64,000 nt of DNA from Schizochytrium sp. TIO01. Lineage: Eukaryota; Sar; Bigyra; Thraustochytrida; Thraustochytriidae. The notes under the pieces are model-generated. The model was not told the origin of the DNA. It was given only the letters and a program-made list of their open reading frames with translations, and made no database searches. The stretch covers positions 4,711,483-4,775,482 of the forward strand of contig SMSO01000032.1 in NCBI GenBank assembly GCA_004764695.1. Direction: 5' to 3'. Positions 43,201 to 54,841 of the stretch are shown piece after piece (position 1 is the stretch's first letter; each line of letters begins with the position of its first letter). The translations under genes were made by a program, and so were the position numbers.

Positions 43201-44108
43201 TCGTCGCCAGATAAGACGCCTCGTCTCGAGGATCATACTAGTATTACCAGGACCAGTTATTGCACATTAATACGTGATACATCGTCGGTTCTAAAGGCAG
43301 ATCAAGACCTGAAAAAAGGAAAAAATCCTGGGCTTTTGGAGCTGATTAGGGCAGTCCAAGCTTGCCTCTGTGTAAGACCCTGACCTTGGCAGCTGCAGCC
43401 AAATCCTACTATTATACATAGCTAAATGTGAACAGATACAGACTCTACTTTGAACAGTTTTGTTTCCCATACCTTTGACTCGTCAGATAATCTTCAAGAC
43501 AACCCATTATGCTGGCAACTGACTCACGCCATCGGCCAACTGAAAGAAAATGAATGAGACTTGCAGCTGATGGGGGTCTTTCGACGTGGAAGGTCTTGTC
43601 CCAGATACCTTCAGCAATTGCAGTCGAAGCTAGCGCGGGAATTCTTACTTGGTTTTTTCCGAAGGGCCATCCACCGATCAGGAGCGATGGAATTGTTTGC
43701 GAGCTTCCAGCAGTGCACGGATTATTATCGCACAGAAATATTCTGCCTACTTATCTGGTTTGGCTTGAGCTTTTACCCCAGTAAGAAGATCGATAGGAGT
43801 ATTTCTGCCTATTAAGCATAGAGCTACCGCAGAGCTTGAGCGCAAGGTATTTTACCGTGTTTCAACAGCTAAATGATAGCTCACACAGAAGGAGATTCCC
43901 ACGGATTAGTGCCGAAATCAATATCTGCCTTTATCGTGCATAACCTATATCGTTCACAAACAAAAACCTAATGCTGCTCAAAGCTAGCGTTAAAGAAATA
44001 GAAAAGCAGAGCGAAGTAGGTGTGCTCTTGACCCATGAAAGAACCTATTTCTAAGGCCTCGAGGGTTCGGTCCTTATTTTGACACTTGTTTAAAGTTGCT
44101 CCCTGTCT

Positions 44109-44136
44109 AAGCAAGCAAGCAAGCAAGCAAGCAAGA
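44109..44136. repeat. GCAA microsatellite
   Basis: Seven GCAA (CAAG) units, followed about 25 bases later by GCTAGCTAGC and a further GCAAGCAAG. Confidence 0.9.
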
Positions 44137-45230
44137 AATAACAAGAAACAACAAGCTAGCTTGATAGCTAGCTAGCTAGCAAGCAAGGAAAGCAGGCAGG
44201 TTCGTTCCAAAAGATAGTCGCTTGTTGGAGGTTGTTACTTTTAATATGAGATTGATTTCGCACCTCCCCTGCATGAGTCTGCACATTCTGCAAATGCAGA
44301 ATCAGTGCACTGAGGCCGCCTCAAGAGCACACTCACTCGTTTCACTTGAAACCTCAAAATCAGCTTTCGACAGCGAAAGTTTATCATCAACCTTCTACTG
44401 AAGAAGCCATCAACTTGAAGCCTTCAAGTTAATCTCCCCAACTTTTCAGCTTCTCGTTGTCTCAAATTAGGTTAATCTACTGGGCCGGATCCCTAAAGAT
44501 CTCTGCAGGACGTCGCGTGAACTCCGGAATCAATCTTCGCTCAGAACGCGAGGAGCTCAGAACACGAGGCCATGTAAGCCGCAGCGATCGTCGCTTTCCA
44601 GCTTTGCCTTGCACAGCGTCCTCGATGGCAATATCTTTCTCCAAGCTGGTCCTCCTCTTCGCCGAAATCATCCGCGAAGAGCTTTGCAGCGATGCCCTTT
44701 TCACCACCGCCTCCTTCGCTCAAGCGCCTAAAAATTCCATACCGCCTCCAGGGCTTCGGCAGTCCTTCCAAACACTTGTATCCCGCCCAGATCCCGGCCA
44801 ATCCTGCCTAAAGTCGGCACGCCGCTACTCGAAAACCTGATCAGCCTTCTGTAAAAATTTGGCGCTGCTGCTGCAAGTAACAATCGATCGGCACAAGGTC
44901 GAGCTCGCGCGGGTCTCGCGCAGAAAGGGCGCCTGCTTCTGCAATCGGCGCGATGCGCACCTCCAGTCAAAAAAGACACCGCCTCGCCCACAGTTGCGGG
45001 GTCTGTGGGTCCCACATTGCGGGACTTGCCAGGATATCCTTGAGGAGGGGTTCGCCATGTCGCCGCCGAGGGAAGAGCTCGAAGAAGAAGTTCTCGAGCG
45101 CCAATTCTCTGCTGCACGCTGCTTCTTGGCCAAGGAAGACCAGCCAATTGCTGCGACAGACACGTCCCGGCTTGCTTGGCTGCTGCTTCTGCTTCTGCTT
45201 CTGCTTCTGCACGAAGGTTAAGGTTATTAA

Positions 45231-45260
45231 TTAATTGATTGATTGATTGATTGATTGATT
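45231..45260. repeat. GATT microsatellite
   Basis: About seven ATTG/GATT units. Confidence 0.9.
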
Positions 45261-45479
45261 TCTTCGACGGCAGTTCCGCTGACTGCGCTTGTCGTGCTGT
45301 CTGTCCAAGGCGCTGCTCGTGCGTGTTCTTTAATTATGATTTATAAGGTGCTGGGAACTGCATTTCGAGGAGTTTAACATCGTCTTCGCATCGCGAGATA
45401 ACTGAACGAACCAATGACACCTGTAAACAAGCGCGACTTTCATTGCCACACGCGTTTACATTTACGCGTCCTGCACAAA

Positions 45480-45514
45480 TGAATGGATGAATGAATGAAT
45501 GAATGAATGAATGA
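45480..45514. repeat. GAAT microsatellite
   Basis: About eight GAAT/ATGA units. Confidence 0.9.
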
Positions 45515-45899
45515 GCGAATGTGCGCATGGATTTGTGTTTATGCAAATAAAAGAAAACCTCTGAGCGTCAGGAAAAGGTCGATAGCTTTTTTCTTGGCTC
45601 CTTATCTTATTGGAAAGAGAGTCTTTGCTTTCGCTTTTACTATGATATCATAACAGATCAATGCTCATCAGTATGAATAGCTTTTCGATAGTTGGTAATA
45701 GGAGTATTAGTATCGCTATCAGTAGTAGTAGTAGTAGCAGTAAAAAGGTACTCTGGTACCTAATAAAAATATGAACGAATAGCAAAAAAGATGAGTTGAC
45801 AATTGCGAATTCTGGACCAAAGTCCAAAGTCGATTCTGGACTCTCTGCGCGGCAGAGCGTAGCGCTCGCGCGAGACAGAGGTCTTAGCAAAGCGTCAGG

Positions 45900-47372
45900 A
45901 TGCGGCCAGAGGGCGAACCCGACGACCCCGCACCGGCGGCAACTGGAGGACAGGACGACGAGGGCCGCCGTGACGAAGAGGGCGGCCATGAAGGCGCCCT
46001 CACGGAGCCTCGCGCAGCCTCGAGAGATGCAGCGACGGCGGACCCCGATGCTGCATCTTCGGTCGAAGAGGGAGCACACGGAGGTGACGCAGAAGCATCG
46101 GAGGTCATTGAGACCGTTGGAGAAATCGACCGCGTCTTGGAATGGGAAGAGCTGGCGGCGCTGGTGCCCAAGTCTGTGACCGGCATCGACTATGCAAATG
46201 GACCTTGCATTTCACAGAGCCGTCTGCGCTTATTTGGGAAGTCCCAGGCTGATGTCCGTGTGATTTTGTGGCGTGATAATCATGCGTGGTGCCCGTTTTG
46301 TCAAAAGGTTTGGATTTGGCTTGAGGAGAAGGAAGTTCCATATCGAGTGGAGAAAATTACGCTCGACTGCTTTGGCCTGAAGGAAGATTACTACAAGAAG
46401 ATTGTGCCGGATGGCAAGGTCCCAGCAGTTACACTTGATGGCGAGGTTATCACCGATAGTGATAACATCATTGAGCGCCTTGAGACTGCATTTGGGCCTC
46501 TTGGACCTTACTCGATGCGCTCTCAACAGGTTGTGCGACTTCGCACTCTGGAGACGTCGCTGCGAAAAGCCTGGCTCAGCTGGATGACTGAGATTGATCG
46601 CTCACCAGCAGATGCAAAGCGCCGCAAACTCTTGTTCACACAGGTTCTGGATGTTGTAGAACGCACGCTCCGCGATGCGAAGGACGGGCCATACTTTTTA
46701 GGAAGCGAGATTACAGCCGCCGACGTCGTATTTTCGCCCTGGCTAGAACGCATGAATGCAACAGGTTACTACTACAAAGGATTTCATCTTCGGTATAGCG
46801 CATCTTACCCATACATCTCTACATGGTTTGATGCTATGGAATCTAGACACACGTACCGGGGCACCCTGAGTGACTTCAACACACATGCACACGTAGTCCC
46901 TCCTTTGCTAGGTATCTTTCATGAATCTGGGGACGAAGAACAACAGCGTTGCAAAACACACGTCGATGACGGACCGTACTTTACTATTCCGGATACAGGT
47001 CTTGATGCACCACCTGATTATGCAAACGTGGCTCTAGCCCGGGTCATCAAACACAAAAACAGTTACATGAAACAGAATCCCCATCGTCATGGTGATACTG
47101 ACGAAGCTCTCCGTTGTGCACTCACATACATGATGACCAACAGGCCTCTGCGTCCACCTGAGGGCACTGCATCATCTCTGCGCTACATGCGTGATCGCAT
47201 TTGCGTTCCCCGGGACATGCCAACACATTCTGCTGAGCTCCTCCGGCATGCTCTTGAAAACACCGCACGCTTAGACAGTTTGGTGCGTGGTCAGCCCATC
47301 CCTGTCAAACATCGACTCGACCAGGAGCCGTTTGCCTTTATTAAAGCGAAACAGGAGACCTTTGATTTGTAA
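45900..47372 (+). CDS. Glutathione S-transferase-like protein with N-terminal extension
   Basis: A complete 490-residue frame. Residues 1-70 are acidic, Asp/Glu/Ala/Gly-rich, GC-rich and probably disordered. The thioredoxin-fold GST N-terminal domain begins near residue 105: VILWRDNHAWCPFCQKVWIW carries a CPFC motif (131-134), as in plant GST-like and omega/lambda proteins, and VPAVTLDG has the cis-proline. SDNIIERLE is the Glu/Ser-Asp glutathione motif. A helical C-terminal GST domain covers about 205-340 (EITAADVVFSPWLERM). The last 150 residues (RVIKHKNSYMKQNPHRHGDT onward) are unlike most GSTs and recall algal and plant long GST proteins. CPFC suggests thiol-transfer or dehydroascorbate-reductase chemistry rather than conjugation. 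Substrate unknown. Confidence 0.85.
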   Translation: MRPEGEPDDPAPAATGGQDDEGRRDEEGGHEGALTEPRAASRDAATADPDAASSVEEGAHGGDAEASEVIETVGEIDRVLEWEELAALVPKSVTGIDYANGPCISQSRLRLFGKSQADVRVILWRDNHAWCPFCQKVWIWLEEKEVPYRVEKITLDCFGLKEDYYKKIVPDGKVPAVTLDGEVITDSDNIIERLETAFGPLGPYSMRSQQVVRLRTLETSLRKAWLSWMTEIDRSPADAKRRKLLFTQVLDVVERTLRDAKDGPYFLGSEITAADVVFSPWLERMNATGYYYKGFHLRYSASYPYISTWFDAMESRHTYRGTLSDFNTHAHVVPPLLGIFHESGDEEQQRCKTHVDDGPYFTIPDTGLDAPPDYANVALARVIKHKNSYMKQNPHRHGDTDEALRCALTYMMTNRPLRPPEGTASSLRYMRDRICVPRDMPTHSAELLRHALENTARLDSLVRGQPIPVKHRLDQEPFAFIKAKQETFDL

Positions 47373-48160
47373 GTCAATGGCAAATCACTGTTCGTTATGA
47401 ACTCAGCTAAAAGTATCCTATGACCAGTCGTGCATGTTCGACTACTCCAAGATCGTGGCACGCAATTTTTGTAATGCATAATTGACTCAAGACACACTAC
47501 AATCACTACAATTTATAACTCTACATTTCAATTACTAATTCCAGAGATTTACTTCACTACCTTCTTTGGATTTTTCTTATACATGTGTGTATGTGTCAGA
47601 GCTATTGCCCATACCATACAAAGTTTAACAAATGAAAATTTACTAGTGACAGGTTTTGACTCTCAGTAATCTCTAGATGGTTGAAATTGCACGAGAATAG
47701 AACATCCGTTTGGGAAGTCGCGAAAAGCTGGACACCCAAAAAGTAAAACTGTTGAACTGTAAATAGGGTATATTGTTGTCATGGACTTTTAGCAATGTAT
47801 GATCGATGTTGAAATCGAAAAAAGAAATGTTATAAAGAGTTACGTTACTTTAATTGGCGAGAATTGAAGATATAGATGAACAGTTAGGTCTCACGGTATC
47901 CAAAGCAACAGAATATTTGGGTTTCATCAATGATATGCACCAGATAATTACCCCAAATTATTGGGACAACACAATTATGTTGAAAATGACTCCCACACTT
48001 ATGTGTTCCCTAACTTGCCATTTTTAGGTGAATAGAAACAGCAATGGTGTCCGATGAACAAATTTCTCACTGGGTGCAGCATGCTAAATATAACACCTGA
48101 TTGCGTGGAGGAGAAGATACATTATCAGAGAGACAGAGCATGAAATATATGCAATGTAGT
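47373..48160. other. AT-rich spacer
   Basis: About 790 bases between convergent 3' ends of the GST and centrin genes, AT-rich, with no feature I recognise. Confidence 0.6.
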
Positions 48161-48760
48161 TTAATCCTCTTCATCAGATGACAAATCATCAAGTGGATCG
48201 TTACCCCGTTTTTTCATAACCCGGTAGAAATCCTCTTGATTGATTGCACCTTCACCTGTTCGATCTGCCTCGTCGATCATCTCCTGAAGTTCCTCATCTG
48301 TGAGATCCTCTCCAAGTTCTTGAGCAACACGTTTAAGGTTGCGAAATGTAATTTTGCCCGTGCCTTCTTCGTCAAAAAGTGCGAAGATCTTCATGATCTC
48401 TTCTCTTGCATCGCGACCGTTCATTTTCTCTGTCATAAGCTCTGTGAACTCACTGAATTCAATAGCACCGCCTGTTTCATCGAGACGATGACCGTGGTCT
48501 TCAAGCATTTGACGAATCTCAGCCTTCTTTACAGTAAAGCCTAGCGCTCGCATCGCAGCTTTCAACTCGCGCACATCAATGGTGCCTGAGCTATCTGTGT
48601 CAAAAAGTTGAAATGCCTCGCGAAGTTCTTCGAGCTGCTCTTCATCCAGAGCCTGTTTGTTTTTCCGTGGCTTTCGTCGCGGCGATAGGAGACCACTCTT
48701 CGCGTTGCGGTACGCCTCGGCAGCGCTCGCAGTCCCAACGGTACCCGCCCCATAGCGACT
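48161..48760 (-). CDS. Centrin (first exon unresolved)
   Basis: The last exon runs to 48161 and its frame is open to 48760, giving 199 codons without an in-frame start. An acceptor-like ACAG ends at 48761, so a short upstream exon supplies the start. A candidate is an ATG in the 48.93-48.96 kb area (MRSSD...), not proven. The protein has a basic N-terminus ([20 protein letters not shown]) and four EF-hands: [12 protein letters not shown], a degenerate [25 protein letters not shown] and [32 protein letters not shown] and [19 protein letters not shown] are centrin-2-like. It ends in a Ser/Asp-rich acidic tail. Centrins act at centrosomes or basal bodies and in nuclear export and DNA repair, binding Sfi1-type repeats. 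An internal Met at 48574 would give a shortened protein lacking the first EF-hand, so the upstream start is preferred. Confidence 0.85.
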   Translation of the reverse strand, partial: SRYGAGTVGTASAAEAYRNAKSGLLSPRRKPRKNKQALDEEQLEELREAFQLFDTDSSGTIDVRELKAAMRALGFTVKKAEIRQMLEDHGHRLDETGGAIEFSEFTELMTEKMNGRDAREEIMKIFALFDEEGTGKITFRNLKRVAQELGEDLTDEELQEMIDEADRTGEGAINQEDFYRVMKKRGNDPLDDLSSDEED

Positions 48761-50843
48761 CTGTATATTAAATCACATGATCCAAGCCATACACATTACA
48801 TGCAATATCCAAGTCAGCATCATCTACAAAGATCTCGAAACCGATTGCGTCACCACAATTGCATCCCAGAAGAGCCTTTCGAGCTTCTGCTGATTTTATT
48901 CACGACTACAAACAGCCCCGACAAGGTATGTTTTCCTACCGATCACTTGATCTCATATACGCAATAGCCGCACACTAGATCGCAAGAAGCTGTCCAAGGG
49001 AAATAGATACATGCATCTCGTCTCTTCTTACGTACCATTTTGTCTTTCCACGGCTTTCCAAACGCCCTCCAACCCCGTAAAGCGTCACGGTTTTGCTCCT
49101 CGCGAAGGGGGAGCGAGCTATATAACTGGGGGCCTTTTTCTGTCAACTAAGTAAGTAAAAACAAAAATTCAACCGCCGTACATATTTTATTATATAATAT
49201 CAACCCGATGGTCTTGGTGAGGCTTTCGCTTTATATTAGATAGAATGCTGTACTTTTCGAGCTCAATTGGAGCGCCTCGGCAGTAAAATGCTCAAGACAC
49301 AGTCTTGGGATACTGCAAGGGTTTTCTCGGCAAGTAAGCTGCGTGGGGTCATGGAAAATGGATACAAAATCCCAGTCGAAAGACAGTAAATTTTGGGTTT
49401 GGGTATGGAGTTTCAGAAGTTATTTTGAGGCAAGAACTACGGACCTACTTCCATTGAGCTATTTTCCCTTTGCAGGGTTTTGTAGAAAAAGGAAAGATTT
49501 CGAAGGGTCCGCTGGTAGTAAGAACTCGCTAAGAACAAACGAATATGGTTGAGATAGAGTATTGTGCTGTTACATAAAAAAGGAGATGTTGAGTTTTTTC
49601 TTCAGAAGCCCAGCTGATATGCAGACACGTCTTCTCCCCATTTAAGCAATAACTGAGCAATCGGATATACGTGCAACTTATGTTTGTTCATGCTTATTGA
49701 GAAATCCATTGGTCTAGATGAGGAAATCACACATGGTACTCATATTACTCTAAGATGCCACTGGAATCAATTTCCCTCCCATCGAACGAACACATACCTA
49801 GCTAGATACCAAAATAAGACATTCCAGAAGCACATCGTCAATGTAAATGGGGTCTTCCCCATGAGCGGTAAAAGTTAATAGTTTTATTACATTTTCTACG
49901 AAAATAAATCGTGACTGTTCACCCCTACTTGTCAACCGCCTATTATAGGGATTGTGAGTGTAATGTTTTGCGGTCATCAGAACCTACTTGAGTGCATGGT
50001 GCAAAGGACGAGAGAGATGGTTGAACTAGCTACCCCAGGAACTCAGTTTGGAGCCAGAAGATATCACTTGAACATATAAAGTCTTTGAAGCCATAATATC
50101 AGGTCTGTGAGGAGCCAACTTTTTACCTGAGTTTAAACAGTATTGTAGGCTTAAATCACGGGTCTGGATCATATCGTTTTGTCAGTCAATCATAGGAACA
50201 TACTGTGTATTTGTAAGGTCATGTAAGAGTTTGATCATTTTCAATATACCTGAAACATGAGAAGAGTGTAATCATTGCTCTGGTACCCAACAAAAATAAT
50301 TTTGATAGAAGGCGTCGCCTATCAATCGAAAACTCTCTGCATAATTCATAGTGTCCCCCAAATTTAAATGATTCTCTGTTTTAGCAACTCTGCGAGTAAT
50401 TGCACATCCATGACTTGGTACACATTTGATTTATGCTGTACGTAAATTTATATTGCAAAGACGTAGGTGGCGTTTGTTCTGGTTTTGTAATTTTCTAAAA
50501 AAATTGTGACTCGCCAGCATGTAGGACAGCTGGAATGAAGTGAATCAACTTGAATTGTATTTACTCTCAAACATATTCAACAAAGATAAGATGGCATTAG
50601 AGAGTGCAATTGAGCAGTTCGTGCAAATAGACATAGGTAGCACACATTTACGTGCCACTGTAGATCATTTAGTTTTGCTCGTCGACGCTCAATGTGCCAT
50701 TTTTATTTATCACTTGAATCATATACAATTTTCCAAATGTGGGCTTCGGTCACAATTTCTCAAGTCAGAGAGAGTGTATTCATCTTGTGTGTTTTGTAGA
50801 ATGTGTTGACACTGAACCAACCTTCGGGCCAAATTGTTTCGGC

Positions 50844-50853
50844 CACTTGGATC
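50844..50853 (+). repeat. CACTTGGATC motif copy 1
   Basis: Part of GGCCACTTGGATCCC. One of seven copies of this 10-mer between 50.8 and 57.7 kb. Confidence 0.8.
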
Positions 50854-51187
50854 CCGGTCAATACATGGAAGAAAGGATTAAAGGACGAATGATATCTCTT
50901 GAAGGGGATTGAAATGACTCACTACTGTGTATGGGGTATTGTACCCTCATTTGTTCTGAGTATGATTCTTGCCAGGTTGCCTCAGTCTTCAGTTGATATA
51001 AGGGAGAGCTTGAAGCCATCAGTTATAGTCGCATCCGAAGTGCGAGTGGAGAGGAGTGGAGGAGAAGTTCTTCAAACTTTTGCACAGCCTCAGTCGGTTT
51101 GCGTCGGTCTCTGAAATCCTGTTTTCCGTTCTTTGCGCCGGAGCTTTCATTCCTTTTACTTCCCCCGTGTGCCGAGTTTCGACAGGA

Positions 51188-51203
51188 CACTTGGATCCAG
51201 GTG
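51188..51203 (+). repeat. CACTTGGATC motif copy 2, near-palindrome
   Basis: CACTTGGATCCAGGTG, a 16-base near-palindrome with one mismatched pair. Confidence 0.8.
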
Positions 51204-51711
51204 CAATTCAGCAGCAGAGGTAGCGCACGAACTCAACCAAAAAGATGACGTCTGCAGAACTGTGCACAACTTTCCAACCTGCAGTGTTTCCAACTTGAGC
51301 TCCAACACATGCTTTCTGACGCCGTCAGACAGCCAGGGACCTGCTATTTCTCAGTACGGTTTGGCTCAGGCTGGGATGTGAAAAGTTGAATCTGAATAAA
51401 CAATCCACCCCAACTGGAAACATCAATCATATAATATAAGCATCCACCCAACTATTTTATAAGAATTAAAATTATAAAACATCTAATTTTATTAAATTAA
51501 AACAAAAAACACTTTACGAAAAGAAAAAGAAAGTAGCGATTACTTTCTTTCATTGATTTAAAAAAACAACAAAAAAAAACACGCCTACCGTGCGGTGGGT
51601 ATCCTCTACCTCTGCAATGCTTCATTTAACACAGAAAAAGAAAAAGAAAAGTAAATATAAATATCGTTTAAAACTATTTCTAATTTTAATTTTTAGAAAA
51701 AGAAAAAGAAA

Positions 51712-51739
51712 CAGAAGAAGAAGAAGAAGAAGAAGAAGT
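51712..51739. repeat. GAA trinucleotide microsatellite
   Basis: About nine GAA/AAG units at the end of an A-rich tract with AAAAAG units. Confidence 0.9.
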
Positions 51740-51817
51740 AAGTTTTTAATTCTGTTCCATTCATTCCAATCATGAAACACTCACTCACTCACTCTCGAAT
51801 TGGAAACTTGTGAAGGA

Positions 51818-51827
51818 CACTTGGATC
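51818..51827 (+). repeat. CACTTGGATC motif copy 3
   Basis: In GGACACTTGGATCCACG. The flank GGACACTTGGATC is shared with copies 2 and 4. Confidence 0.8.
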
Positions 51828-51880
51828 CACGCCTCAGTGGCACTATGGAGGAAGCGCCGTGATGCATCGAATCACAAGGA

Positions 51881-51890
51881 CACTTGGATC
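51881..51890 (+). repeat. CACTTGGATC motif copy 4
   Basis: In AGGACACTTGGATCTCAG, only 63 bases after copy 3 and with the same left flank. Confidence 0.8.
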
Positions 51891-52390
51891 TCAGACTGGC
51901 GCTGCTTGGCCTCCTCTGCGCAAACAGCAGCGGCCAAACCGTCCACCGGGGCTCTCTCTCTCTCGAGTCGAGGAGTTTGCATCGGTCGAGGAGTGTCATT
52001 CGTTGCCTGCCATCCATCAACCAGTCCGTGGACGACTCGCGTGGCGGCCACTCAATCAATCAGCTTCACGGCACTATTGACTCATTCATGTCAGTGCGGT
52101 TTTCCGCTGCAGCTCGCGCAAACGCCGTCGATGGCGATGCTCTGAGTCGGCCTTTGGGCGTTGCGCTGCGCTGCCTGCCTGCCTGCTTGCAGCTTCCTGC
52201 AAGCTCGCCTCGAGCGAGCGCCGCATCGGCTGCAGCTGCAAACTCAGGGCGTGCGGGTGGCCTGGCCTTCCTTGCTCGAAAGAAATCAGCGTCACTCAGG
52301 TTTCCAAGTTTCGACCTTTCGGTTTTATGCTTCTCAGTCAGCAGCGTTTTCAAGATTTGGATGTGCGTTTCGGGCTGCTTCTGAGCGACT

Positions 52391-52436
52391 CGAGTTGAGT
52401 TTTCGACTCGAGTTGAGTTGAGTTGAGTTGAGTTGA
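52391..52436. repeat. GAGTT pentanucleotide repeat
   Basis: Imperfect GAGTT units (GACTCGAGTTGAGTT...). Confidence 0.9.
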
Positions 52437-52593
52437 CTTGTGCTAAGTGCCTTCTCGCGTCGCCGCGGTTTGCCGGCCCGCGAAAGCGAGAAAGTCCAAC
52501 TAAATAACCCACGAATTCCTCACGACAGATATCGCAGCTGGTTTCCCCGTCCAGCTGCAGCTACATTCGCACATTCGCACGTACGTACATACA

Positions 52594-52660
52594 CACAAAC
52601 AAACAAACATACAAACATACAAACATACAAACATACAAACATACAAACATACAAACATAC
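52594..52660. repeat. ACATACAA octamer repeat flanked by GTACGTAC
   Basis: About eight perfect ACATACAA units. CGTACGTAC stands on both sides, so the ends are also inverted-repeat-like. Confidence 0.9.
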
Positions 52661-53109
52661 GTACGTACTTTCTCACTCACTGACTGTTTATTTGATTGCG
52701 CGCAATCAACAATCACTCTCTCTAAAACTTTGCCACTGGGATACGCAGCCTCCAAACTTCCCACCACTTCGTGGCACCTTTAACTTCAGCAGCGGAAGCG
52801 ATCTTAACTTAAGCTCCGCGGGCCTCGATTCTGAGCAGCCCTCGAGCGCCATCCGCTGCCGCTCAAGGGCTGCCGACGCGTAGGCAATGCAGTGCTGTGC
52901 TGCGTCCATCGCTGAAGGAAGCCCAAGTCGTTGGTGTGTATTTGTGTATTTATGTATTTATGTATTCGTGGATTTGTGGATGTATGTAATCGAGGAATCG
53001 GAACGATGATGGCAAAGCTGGGGCTCTTGAAGGTCGATATCGCTCACTCAGGCATCCACTCGCTCAAGGGCTGGAGGTGGCGCAGTTTGGCTGCATGCTG
53101 ACAGACAGG

Positions 53110-53147
53110 CTTGCTTGCTTGGTTGCTTGGTTGCTTGGTTGCTTGGG
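53110..53147. repeat. TTGCTTGG tandem repeat
   Basis: About four GGTTGCTT units in a row, preceded by TTGC units. Confidence 0.85.
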
Positions 53148-53179
53148 TTTCCAGCGATCGTTGTTCGCTAAAAGCTCGA

Positions 53180-53189
53180 GATCCAAGTG
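53180..53189 (-). repeat. CACTTGGATC motif copy 5 (inverted)
   Basis: GATCCAAGTG on the plus strand, so the motif lies on the minus strand here, in GAGATCCAAGTGGCT. Confidence 0.8.
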
Positions 53190-54811
53190 GCTCCAAAGCC
53201 TGAGTCTCACCGACTCGTTATGGATTGCTAAGCGGAAACCGCGCACGAGTGGAGTGAAAATGTAAAGGTCGCTGCTGATTGAAGAAACTGGCGATTCAGA
53301 CGGAGCGTGTGCACGCTTCTCTGGAGCTACAGGTGTAGGTAATGGATGGCAGGCAGTTTTAGAAGTAAGTTGACTTTGTGGCGGAGAGCGCAGCAGCATG
53401 AATATAGGAAACGCTGGAGATGAAGTTAAGTTTTCTCGTAAGGGAGGAGAGGATTAGATATACACATAGACAGGCGCATAAAGACAGACACGCAGACATA
53501 GAAACCCACTGGAAGGTAAACATTTGTTTGGGTAATTTTGCGAGAGTATCGGCGCCTCCGCATTTCCTTCCGAAGCACTTTCGGCAGAGCTGCCGCTTCC
53601 TTTATGGATCGACTATCGTTGCCCGAGCTTCTTTCTGCGCTTTTCTGTGAAAGTAAAGAGGGAAGCAGAAAGCATGTTGGAGAAGGTCATTCAGGCTGCT
53701 CTTTCCTATGTATTTGATTTGTACTTATATATGTAATAATAATAAACTTTATCAAAAAACTAGAACCAGAAAAGGCTGTATGATAATAATAATAATAATA
53801 ACAAACCATTCTTCTCTCTTACTCTCTCTCTGTATATATAAAATTTAGGGGCATTTTACTTTCATTATAAAAAAAGTTTCTTAAAAACGTTTTTTTTTTT
53901 TTTTTTAAATAAATTTAATTTTAATAAGTAACACAAAAGTTTTGTTTTCATTAAAAACTATAAGTTAAATTAAATACTAAATGAAATGAACAACCACAAC
54001 GTGAAACAGGAAAGGCCCTCACTGCCTCAAGTCAGAGTGCAATTAGAATCGGTTATCGTCCAAATTGGAGTGCTAGATGCAAGGACAGCTTGGAACTATT
54101 TTAAAATCAACACGGGTGACACTAATTTTTCCTGGGCTCTTTTAATAATAAAACTCAAGAAGGAACGCCGGTTTCTACGCCGGTTGCGCCGAAAACGAAA
54201 TTGTTTTCGGCCACTCGAATCCGCCAAAGGCGCGTTTCTTAAACATCTTCATAGGTTATATCTTGACGTGGAATTAAAGGATGACTAGTTTTGGATCTGC
54301 TTCTTTCTTTCAAGGGACGCATCCCAAAAGCAAAATGAGTCGTACATTCATTCACATTCGAAGAAGCAGTATGTCAAAATTTCTACCAAAGATCATAGCA
54401 AAGAAAGTCAATAGCTTCAACGCGAGATAAGATAGCACATGGTTTACAAAACCGCTTTCTGCTCGCACAGAGAATACGAGCGGGTAATCAAAATCTTACA
54501 GTGAGTATCTAAATTTGTTGATAGCAATCGCCAGGACCTCTTTCTCTTTTAACCCCATCCGCATTTCGGCATACGCCGTGCCCAGCTTCTCCTTTTCCAC
54601 TCGCTTTTGACAACATTTCCAAAGTTCTTCACGCGATGTTTTCCACGCTAAACATCCCTTTCGCCCCATAATCTCTTACTTGTCCTTCGAGTCAGTCAGT
54701 CGGCGCGTTGTTGCAATCGAACAACCCGGATAATCCAAGCATCTCCTCCTCCGCCACCCTCCCGGTGCGTCCATGCGTTTCCAAAGCCATCGGTGCGCCA
54801 CATCCACGTTG

Positions 54812-54841
54812 AATCTCATAATCTCATAATCTCATAATCTC
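54812..54841. repeat. ATAATCTC octamer tandem repeat
   Basis: About three to four copies of CATAATCT, ending in CTCGACG. Confidence 0.85.

Larger units (their letters stand above)
43201..45899. other. Spacer with microsatellites
   Basis: About 2.7 kb. Simple repeats at 44109-44136 (GCAA), 45231-45260 (GATT), 45480-45514 (GAAT) and a TAG/TAC-type patch near 45721. The motif GGTACTCTGGTACCTA is at 45747-45762. Open frames here lack any domain. Confidence 0.6.

Noticed and set aside
44040..44080. GAGGGTTCGGTCC resembling a tRNA T-arm
   Set aside because: No acceptor stem or anticodon arm pairs around it. Other TTCGA-like spots (for example 54215 and 61840) also fail to give a cloverleaf.
53986..54288. 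100-codon basic frame (KKERRFLRRLRRKRNC)
   Set aside because: No recognised domain, and its basic centre comes from a direct repeat and hairpin in the DNA. Insufficient evidence for a gene.
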